The translations under genes were made by a program, and so were the position numbers. From contig LUJQ01000059.1 of NCBI GenBank assembly GCA_001689485.1, positions 1 to 12,503 of the forward strand: a DNA stretch of 12,503 bases, written 5' to 3'. The notes under the pieces are model-generated. The model was not told the origin of the DNA. It saw nothing but the letters and a program-made list of their open reading frames with translations, and did no database searches. Source of the DNA: Bacteroidales bacterium M6 (GTDB taxonomy: Bacteria > Bacteroidota > Bacteroidia > Bacteroidales > Muribaculaceae). This document shows, piece by piece, positions 7,604-12,503 of the stretch. How positions within the stretch are numbered: position 1 is the first letter of the stretch; every line of letters starts with the position of its first letter.

Positions 7604-8482
7604 ATGAACGACATTATAGTTGGAATGGGAGAGGCCCTGTGGGACGTTCTCCCCGAAGGAAAGAAAATCGGCGGCGCACCTGCCAATTTCGCCTATCACG
7701 TTTCGCAATTCGGCTTACCGAGCTGTGTTGTAAGCGCAATCGGCGATGACAAACTCGGTGCTGAAATCATTGAAAATTTCAATGCGAAAGGTCTGCAACA
7801 ACTTATTGAAACCGTGCCATATCCAACGGGGACGGTACAGGTGGAAATCGACCAGGCAGGCATACCCCAATATGAAATCAAAGAAAATGTGGCATGGGAT
7901 AACATCCCCTACACCGCACGCCTGGAAAACCTTGCACAACGCACCCGGGCAGTGTGCTTCGGTTCGCTGGCGCAGCGTAGCGTGGTGTCGCGCACCACAA
8001 TCAACCGGTTCCTCGATGCCATGCCCCACGATAACGACCCCCTTGTGGTGTTCGACGTAAACCTGCGTCAGGGATTTTATAACAAGGACATTCTGTGCAA
8101 CTCCATGAAACGTTGCAATATCCTGAAAATAAACGATGAGGAGCTTGTTACGGTTAGCCGTATGTTCGGCTACCCCGGTATCGACCTTCAGGATAAATGC
8201 TGGATTCTACTCGGAAAATACAACCTTAAAATGCTGATTCTTACCTGCGGAATAAACGGCAGCTACGTGTTCACTCCCGGTAACGTATCGTTCCATCCGA
8301 CACCGCTGGTGGAAGTGGCCGACACCGTAGGTGCAGGCGACTCGTTCACAGCGGCCTTCATCTCCTCCATTCTAAAGGGGAAAACAGTGCCGGAAGCTCA
8401 CAAACGCGCTGTCGAAACATCCGCATTCGTGTGTACACAACAAGGTGCGATGCCACTGCTCCCGGCAGAGCTCACACAATAA
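7604..8482 (+). CDS. Fructokinase, PfkB/ribokinase family
   Basis: A 292-residue sugar kinase of the PfkB family, a typical length, which would phosphorylate cytoplasmic fructose with ATP. The N-terminal part has GMGEALWDVLP at 7-17 and the sugar-binding GGAPANFAYH at 23-32, a form typical of fructokinases, followed by SAIGDDKLG. The middle has DVNLRQGFY at 151-159. The C-terminal signature DTVGAGDSFTAAF at 240-252 contains the anion hole GAGD and catalytic base D246. No key residue is missing. It lies 163 bases after the permease with a repeat cluster between them, and is followed by a strong hairpin terminator, so it is probably the last gene of the GH32 operon. In the B. thetaiotaomicron fructan PUL the neighbouring kinase BT1757 has the same role. 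Whether the product is fructose 6-phosphate or 1-phosphate is not shown by sequence; the family usually makes the 6-phosphate. Confidence 0.92.
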   Translation: MNDIIVGMGEALWDVLPEGKKIGGAPANFAYHVSQFGLPSCVVSAIGDDKLGAEIIENFNAKGLQQLIETVPYPTGTVQVEIDQAGIPQYEIKENVAWDNIPYTARLENLAQRTRAVCFGSLAQRSVVSRTTINRFLDAMPHDNDPLVVFDVNLRQGFYNKDILCNSMKRCNILKINDEELVTVSRMFGYPGIDLQDKCWILLGKYNLKMLILTCGINGSYVFTPGNVSFHPTPLVEVADTVGAGDSFTAAFISSILKGKTVPEAHKRAVETSAFVCTQQGAMPLLPAELTQ

Positions 8483-8529
8483 CAGCTAATACAGAAGCCG
8501 TAAATTAGTTTAGGTTTGGATAAATAATC

Positions 8530-8566
8530 GGCAGTGTGTCAAAATTCTGAATTTTGACACACTGCC
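8530..8566. terminator. Bidirectional hairpin terminator between convergent genes
   Basis: GGCAGTGTGTCAAAATTC at 8530-8547 pairs perfectly with GAATTTTGACACACTGCC at 8549-8566 around one base. It lies 48 bases after the fructokinase stop and 58 bases beyond the acetyltransferase stop, so it can end transcription from both sides. On the plus strand TTGCTTTT follows, a short and interrupted T-run. Confidence 0.85.
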
Positions 8567-8623
8567 TTGCTTTTCGCCTGTATGGCGAGGATGCTGACAG
8601 GATGTTTCAGAATGCAGCTCACA

Positions 8624-9229
8624 TCATTTTGGCAATATAATCTCTCCAACCGGAATACGGTCGGCTTCGGTAATAGGACGTAACACCCGGCACGGGTTGC
8701 CGACGGCAAGCACCGACGGCGGCACATCCTTGGTAACCACGCTGCCCGACCCGATAACGGCATTGTCACCGATAGTCACACCGGGTAACACCACCACATT
8801 CCCTCCAAGCCACACATTATTGCCTATCGTGACCGGGCGCGAACGCATCACCCCATCGTTTCGCTGCGATGCATCAAGGGCATGAACAATAGTGTATATA
8901 CTCACATTAGGACCGATAAACACGTTATCGCCTATCGTTACCGGGCCTTCATCGAGAATGGTCAGATTAAAGTTGCCTATAAAGTTTTCCCCAATCGAAA
9001 TCTGCTTTCCGAAATCACACCGAAACGGGCTATGGATGATAAACCGCTCCCCTACCTTGCCAAGTAATCTCCGCAATATGGTCTCCCGTTCGGTTTTCCG
9101 CGACGGTGGCAGTGCATTAAGCTCATGACATAATTCCTCGGTTTCAGCCAGCGGTACACCTATTTCAGGCACAATACCGTGATGCCACATCCCGCCCCTC
9201 ATCAGTTCCAGGCTATTCATAACATTCAA
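8624..9229 (-). CDS. Hexapeptide-repeat sugar O-acetyltransferase (maltose/galactoside O-acetyltransferase type)
   Basis: A 201-residue acetyl-CoA-dependent O-acetyltransferase of the LacA/Maa/NodL group, a usual length. These are cytoplasmic trimers that acetylate sugars. An N-terminal helical segment (about 1-60) contains LELMRGGMWHHG. The left-handed beta-helix has hexapeptide-type turns (QISIGENFIG, VTIGDNVFIGPNVSI, VTIGNNVWLGGNVVV, VTIGDNAVIGSGSVV). Catalytic H116 sits in VHALDASQRN, matching the HALDAxxR motif, and the end has the family signature AVGNPCRVLR. In-frame ATG codons at 9220 and 9202 are alternative starts; 9229 is kept because its leader fits the upstream promoter. It is convergent with the fructokinase and lies downstream of the GH31 gene on the same strand, separated by a large palindrome, so it is probably a separate unit. 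True acceptor unknown; this group often detoxifies excess non-metabolised sugars. Confidence 0.9.
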   Translation of the reverse strand: MNVMNSLELMRGGMWHHGIVPEIGVPLAETEELCHELNALPPSRKTERETILRRLLGKVGERFIIHSPFRCDFGKQISIGENFIGNFNLTILDEGPVTIGDNVFIGPNVSIYTIVHALDASQRNDGVMRSRPVTIGNNVWLGGNVVVLPGVTIGDNAVIGSGSVVTKDVPPSVLAVGNPCRVLRPITEADRIPVGEIILPK

Positions 9230-9279
9230 TATCTATCGTTATAAAATCTTTAGTAAGAACGGTTTCCCATCCAGACTTG

Positions 9280-9310
9280 CAAAAATAGCATTATCCCGTT
9301 ATTTACAAAA
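9280..9310 (-). promoter_or_regulatory. Acetyltransferase promoter, overlapping the palindrome
   Basis: On the minus strand TTTTG at 9306-9310 and TATTTTTG at 9280-9287 are separated by 18 bases. They match the Bacteroides -33 TTTG and -7 TAnnTTTG elements with near-consensus spacing. Transcription would start near 9273, about 43 bases before the ATG at 9229. The -33 element and the first two bases of the -7 element lie inside the 80-bp palindrome, so the terminator arm of the upstream gene doubles as promoter sequence. Confidence 0.6.
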
Positions 9311-9365
9311 GGCCCTGTTCCAAAATTTTGGAACAGGGCCTTTTGTAAATAACGGGATAATGCTA
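9286..9365. repeat. 80-bp perfect palindrome, with GH31 terminator core
   Basis: Forty-base arms meet with no spacer at 9325/9326 and pair without a mismatch. The left arm starts TAGCATTATCCCG and the right arm ends CGGGATAATGCTA. The centre at 9307-9344 is a classic terminator shape: A4, GGCCCTGTTCC, AAAATTTT, GGAACAGGGCC, T4. It starts 10 bases after the GH31 stop codon, so it should terminate the GH31 transcript. The outer 21 bases of each arm are longer than termination needs. Confidence 0.92.
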
Positions 9366-9375
9366 CCTGAACAAA

Positions 9376-11520
9376 TCAGATATTCACCATAATCGGACTG
9401 TCGAGAGTGCCCGACGAGCGGTAAACCTTGCCACCCTTAAGCACCTCTACATTCACTTTTCCGAAATCCAACGGGAATGAGCCTTCGGAATCACTTATGG
9501 CAACAGCGACCTTGTTTCCGTTCTGACGGGCGGTGAAATCAACAATCTTATATTCCCCGTTGCGGAAGCCCCAGCCGTCACCTTCGTCCCAATAGAGACT
9601 TCCAGAGGCTTTACCCTCCTCATCGAGCACTACAACAAGGGTGAGAGGGTCGAACACATTTTCAGTGAGGTTCTGGACCACCTTGCCAACAGGGATAATG
9701 CTTCCGCCACGCACACGCATATCAGCCTGGTATTTCCCTTCGGTGTCACCCTTCACAAGCGACATCTTCTCCCATATCCCTTTGGGAAGCGCGGGGTTTG
9801 CGGCAAATGCAGGAATAACCAGTATATCCTCGCCCAGCATAAATGCCTGCTCTTCCGCACGCAACGATGCGTCAGCCGGATCGGCAAAGAACACGGGCGC
9901 CATAACAGGCTGGCCATCCTTATGGGCGTTATAGAATGCTGTGTAAAGATAAGGCATCAACCTGTAACGGCGTTCGATAGCCACGCGCGATTCCTTCTCG
10001 ACCTCCTTGGTATAAGCCCAGGGTTCCTTATCGGAAGTATCGCAGGAAGCATGGCCGCGCGAGAAGGGGAAGAACGCCCCGAAGCCAATCCAATGCCCCC
10101 ACAAATCGGGAGCTGTCTCATTAGCGAAACCACCTATATCAGGCCCGTTGAAAGGCTGCCCCGAAAGGCCGAGGGTAAGCGACATGGGCACAGACAACTT
10201 CATATGGTCGTATGAAGCGCCGTTATCGCCGGTCCACATCGCCGCATAACGCTGTCCGCCGAGCAGGTTGGAACGCGAAAGGATGAAAGGACGTTTGTCG
10301 GGATTAGCGGCCAGGATGCCGTCGCGCGAAGCTTCTACCATCAAACGCCCGTAGGCATTGTGATACATCCCGTGAGTACCTGTCGGCAAATCGCCGCCGC
10401 CAAGGTGGATACAGCTCTCCGGCATGGTGCCGCCGGGGCCGTCGAACACCGAAGGCTCGTTCATATCATTCCATATGCCGTCAATGCCGCAGCTTAGGAA
10501 ATCCTTATAAAGCTTACCCCACCATGCACGGGTTTCAGGGCGCGTGAAATCAGGGAAAGCGCAATCGCCGGGCCACACCTTGCCGTGGAACTCGTTGCGA
10601 TAGGCATCCTTCACAAACACATCCTGCTCCTTACCGGTAGAATAAACGAAATAATCTTCATCCACCTTCACTCCGGGGTCGATCATATAGACCGACTTGA
10701 AACCATTGTCGTGCAGGAATTTGTTCATACGTGCCGGGTCGGGGAATTCCTTGTCGCTGATAGTGAACACCCGGTAACCGTCCATGTAGTTTATATCAAA
10801 CCAAATGACATCACATGGAATCTTCTTGCTGCGGAATGTTTCGGCAACCTCGCGCACACGTGCCTCGGGAACATACGAGAAACGGCTCTGATGATAACCG
10901 ATAGCCCACCTCGGAGGCATCTCTATAGTCCCGGTCAGTTCGGCAAGCCCTTTAAGCACCTCCTGCGGGGACGTGCGGTCGATTACATATGTTTTAAACG
11001 GTGCGCCATCGGCCTCGAACACGATTTTGTCGGAACCCGTAGAAAGCTCGGCTTTATGGAACGTGTCGAAAAGCACTCCGAATGCCGACCCGTCGGGACG
11101 CACCCCCATTACCCACGGGTGGGTCTGATATAGCCGCTTCCCGCCGTCAACAAGATAGAGACCCGTATCCGTGTTCCACATCTTTATCTTCTGACCGTTA
11201 CGCAACAGCGGCCCTGTAACCTCGCCGCCACCATACAGACTCGTTCCGTCAGGCACGGCCACCGTGGCAACGACAGTACCACGGTCGGTTGTCTCATACT
11301 TTGGTGTAAACTTCCATCCTGCAGGTACTTCCCCCTGTATTACCGGCTGATGTGACAGAATCAGCATCGGGGTAGAAAGGCTGTCGAATCGTTCAGGCAC
11401 GAATTCCACAATCCCTTTACCCACCAAAGCCGACCCGGCAATCCCGACATTGGCTCCGAACACATAGCCGCCCGACATAGTCATGGCCGCTGCCAACGCC
11501 GCAAATGATTTAACTCTCAT
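9376..11520 (-). CDS. GH31 alpha-glucosidase, exported
   Basis: A 714-residue glycoside hydrolase family 31 enzyme, expected to release alpha-linked glucose (or a related sugar) from the non-reducing end of oligosaccharides. Residues 1-23 are a signal peptide (MRVKSFAALAAAM to VFGA) with no lipobox, pointing to the periplasm. An N-terminal beta-sandwich at about 30-195 includes LYGGGEVTGPLLR. The (beta/alpha)8 barrel begins near 200 (PPRWAIGYHQSRFSY) and has DVIWFDINYMDGY at 237-249. The nucleophile is D352 in IWNDMNEPSVF and the acid/base D432 in MWTGDN. RSNLLGGQRYAAMW precedes the latter, and a proximal C-terminal beta domain follows from about 545. Length and motifs are normal. It is transcribed alone on the minus strand, with a decamer repeat in its leader and a strong palindrome after its stop. 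Its product sugar would be glucose rather than fructose, so it may handle the glucose cap of sucrose-ended fructans or belong to a different glycan. Exact specificity cannot be read. Confidence 0.93.
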   Translation of the reverse strand: MRVKSFAALAAAMTMSGGYVFGANVGIAGSALVGKGIVEFVPERFDSLSTPMLILSHQPVIQGEVPAGWKFTPKYETTDRGTVVATVAVPDGTSLYGGGEVTGPLLRNGQKIKMWNTDTGLYLVDGGKRLYQTHPWVMGVRPDGSAFGVLFDTFHKAELSTGSDKIVFEADGAPFKTYVIDRTSPQEVLKGLAELTGTIEMPPRWAIGYHQSRFSYVPEARVREVAETFRSKKIPCDVIWFDINYMDGYRVFTISDKEFPDPARMNKFLHDNGFKSVYMIDPGVKVDEDYFVYSTGKEQDVFVKDAYRNEFHGKVWPGDCAFPDFTRPETRAWWGKLYKDFLSCGIDGIWNDMNEPSVFDGPGGTMPESCIHLGGGDLPTGTHGMYHNAYGRLMVEASRDGILAANPDKRPFILSRSNLLGGQRYAAMWTGDNGASYDHMKLSVPMSLTLGLSGQPFNGPDIGGFANETAPDLWGHWIGFGAFFPFSRGHASCDTSDKEPWAYTKEVEKESRVAIERRYRLMPYLYTAFYNAHKDGQPVMAPVFFADPADASLRAEEQAFMLGEDILVIPAFAANPALPKGIWEKMSLVKGDTEGKYQADMRVRGGSIIPVGKVVQNLTENVFDPLTLVVVLDEEGKASGSLYWDEGDGWGFRNGEYKIVDFTARQNGNKVAVAISDSEGSFPLDFGKVNVEVLKGGKVYRSSGTLDSPIMVNI

Positions 11521-11533
11521 AACTTATAATCTA

Positions 11534-11560
11534 ATTGGTTTGTCTCAACGATTGGTTTGT
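11534..11560 (-). promoter_or_regulatory. Tandem leader decamer upstream of GH31
   Basis: ACAAACCAAT occurs twice on the minus strand, at 11551-11560 and 11534-11543, with a 17-base period. The nearer copy ends 13 bases before the GH31 ATG. The same decamer lies 11 bases before the susC ATG. No exact TAnnTTTG box was found further upstream, so the GH31 promoter itself is not placed. Confidence 0.4.
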
Positions 11561-11708
11561 AGGAATAAAGATTAGTTCATTACATAGAACGGACAAACAA
11601 AGAATCCCAACTAAACAACCAAGCAAATCATAAGTAAGTCGTGGGAATTATTTATGCACAAAAACCGCTCCACCCAATCTCTTCATTCCACAATTTCATC
11701 GCATATTA

Positions 11709-11739
11709 TTGCAGGATACCGCCATTTATAGTATCTTCG
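11709..11739 (+). promoter_or_regulatory. Promoter of the small membrane-protein genes
   Basis: TTG at 11709-11711 and TATCTTCG at 11732-11739 are 20 bases apart. The second differs from TAnnTTTG at one base. Transcription would start near 11746, only about 20 bases before the ATG at 11767, which supports that start and rules out an upstream in-frame ATG at 11641. Confidence 0.5.
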
Positions 11740-11766
11740 CATAGCGAACCAATCACCGAAAGAGCC

Positions 11767-12129
11767 ATGGAAGGAGTCCAGAACCAGCGATTGCAAAACT
11801 ATTTCAATAGCACCGTTCTCAATCTGATATTTATGTGGATAGTAGCGTTACTGTTGCCTACTGCCGCAGGCAATTTGATTGCAACAATTGCCATCAGCCT
11901 GCTTGCTCTTGCTGCTATTGTATATTCCATATGGTATTGGGTAACAAAACCGGAACATATCCATGTATGCAAAGGGCTATCCAACATATCAACATGGCTG
12001 TATGTGGCCTATTTTGTCGCATGCTGGTTTATTGCCGATAACCCCGACCGGCTCCACAGATGGGCATGGTGCGCATTAGCCTCAGCCGCAATCGTAACCA
12101 TTATCTTCCTGATAAAATGCCGGAAATAA
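11767..12129 (+). CDS. Small four-helix membrane protein, function unknown
   Basis: A 120-residue protein I do not recognise. Hydrophobic segments lie at about 15-33, 37-57, 73-90 and 98-116, which would give four inner-membrane helices with short loops. The loop at 58-70 (WVTKPEHIHVCKG) and the charged DNPDRLHR at 91-98 are the main polar stretches, and the chain ends in basic KCRK. The start at 11767 is favoured over an in-frame ATG 42 codons upstream, because the latter would precede the predicted promoter and add an uncharacteristic polar leader. The divergent GH31 gene starts 246 bases away, and another small membrane protein follows after 70 bases. It has no visible link to fructan use and could be ordinary core or accessory sequence flanking the PUL. 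Confidence 0.65.
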   Translation: MEGVQNQRLQNYFNSTVLNLIFMWIVALLLPTAAGNLIATIAISLLALAAIVYSIWYWVTKPEHIHVCKGLSNISTWLYVAYFVACWFIADNPDRLHRWAWCALASAAIVTIIFLIKCRK

Positions 12130-12199
12130 CAACCGACAACCGATTATGGCACCGGCCATCTATGCAGTGGCGATAATTATATATACAGATTTCAAATAA

Positions 12200-12403
12200 A
12201 TGACAAGCAATCGGATTAAACGAAACATCTTCCTAATCTTCAGCATCATAGGCTTGGTTGTTTTGGCTATATGCGTGAACGGCCTCATAAGGTATGACGG
12301 AGATTGGTGGAGCGTGATAGGCGCAGCCATCCTATACGGTTGGATATTTGACATCTATCTTTCCTACCGCCGCAAAGTCCGTCGCGAACAACAGCACGAC
12401 TAA
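12200..12403 (+). CDS. Small two-helix membrane protein, function unknown
   Basis: A 67-residue protein I do not recognise. It begins with a basic stretch (MTSNRIKRN), has hydrophobic segments at about 9-30 and 36-55 joined by a short polar turn (RYDGDWWS), and ends in a strongly basic tail (YRRKVRREQQHD). That pattern would place both ends in the cytoplasm by the positive-inside rule. It lies 70 bases after the four-helix protein on the same strand, with no clear promoter between, so the two may form a small operon. After its stop, 12404-12478 shows no gene, hairpin or promoter. Confidence 0.6.
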   Translation: MTSNRIKRNIFLIFSIIGLVVLAICVNGLIRYDGDWWSVIGAAILYGWIFDIYLSYRRKVRREQQHD

Positions 12404-12478
12404 TCCCTGATAAGTCATCAAGAAACTATTCCCCCACCAGACTACGGTTTTGCCAACAGCAAACGGCCTATATCTAAT

Positions 12479-12500
12479 TATTACTGTCCGCTAAACCATA
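12479..12500 (+). repeat. Right copy of the 22-bp inverted repeat
   Basis: This matches the left copy at 7-28 base for base in inverted orientation, starting TATTACTGTCC. It lies in non-coding sequence 75 bases after the last small gene and ends three bases before the window edge. Both copies sitting so close to the window ends suggests that the window, perhaps an assembled contig, breaks at a repeated element. Confidence 0.85.
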
Positions 12501-12503
12501 AAA

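Noticed and set aside
11598..11605. GH31 promoter -7 at ATTCTTTG (minus strand)
   Set aside because: It differs from TAnnTTTG at both first bases, and no -33 element supports it.
11641..11766. Upstream start for the four-helix protein at 11641
   Set aside because: The ATG precedes a TTG-20-TATCTTCG promoter, so it would not be in the transcript, and the extra 42 residues look like translated non-coding sequence.
1..12503. A new defence, toxin-antitoxin or other undescribed multi-gene system
   Set aside because: Apart from two small membrane proteins, every gene fits a known sugar-use family. No nuclease, helicase, toxin, phage or transposase gene was seen in any frame inspected.
1..12503. 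tRNA, rRNA or riboswitch
   Set aside because: No cloverleaf, rRNA-like stretch or recognisable aptamer consensus was found in the intergenic regions.

Overview
The window looks like a piece of a Bacteroidales genome. A gut member such as Bacteroides or Muribaculaceae is plausible, but family and genus are inference. The evidence is a SusC-type TonB-dependent transporter, a one-polypeptide hybrid two-component system (HTCS), several promoters matching the Bacteroides -7 consensus TAnnTTTG, no obvious Shine-Dalgarno sequences, and AT-rich palindromic terminators. The gene set is one side of a fructan polysaccharide utilization locus (PUL).

Layout, left to right. 1-1157 (-): N-terminal 385 codons of a susC-like gene, open at the left edge. 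1158-1405: susC control region. 1406-4165 (-): HTCS with a sugar-binding periplasmic domain. 4166-4362: divergent control region. 4363-6210 (+): exported GH32 fructanase. 6262-7440 (+): MFS sugar permease. 7441-7603: spacer with an inverted cluster of 8-bp repeats. 7604-8482 (+): PfkB-type fructokinase. 8530-8566: bidirectional hairpin terminator. 8624-9229 (-): hexapeptide-repeat sugar O-acetyltransferase. 9286-9365: an 80-bp perfect palindrome. 9376-11520 (-): exported GH31 alpha-glucosidase. 11767-12129 and 12200-12403 (+): two small unrecognised membrane proteins. 12404-12478 holds nothing I can name.

How it works together. The HTCS would sense a monosaccharide in the periplasm; the B. 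thetaiotaomicron fructan-PUL regulator BT1754 is known to bind fructose. It would then activate susC on one side and the GH32-permease-kinase operon on the other. SusC imports fructan oligosaccharides, GH32 releases fructose in the periplasm, the permease carries it inward and the kinase phosphorylates it. susD, surface glycan-binding proteins and any surface endo-fructanase are not in the window and would be expected beyond the left edge. The GH31 and acetyltransferase genes are next to this set but carry their own signals, so membership in the PUL is uncertain.

The main points beyond routine annotation are these. (1) A 22-bp inverted repeat sits a few bases inside both ends of the window, and the left copy lies where the susC reading stops looking like SusC; this suggests mobile-element ends or recombination sites. 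(2) An 80-bp perfect palindrome carries the -33 element and part of the -7 element of the acetyltransferase promoter. (3) An 8-bp-periodic repeat cluster and its inverted copy sit between permease and kinase. (4) A heptamer, ATGCACC, was found only in the two HTCS-flanking control regions. (5) A leader decamer is shared by susC and the GH31 gene.
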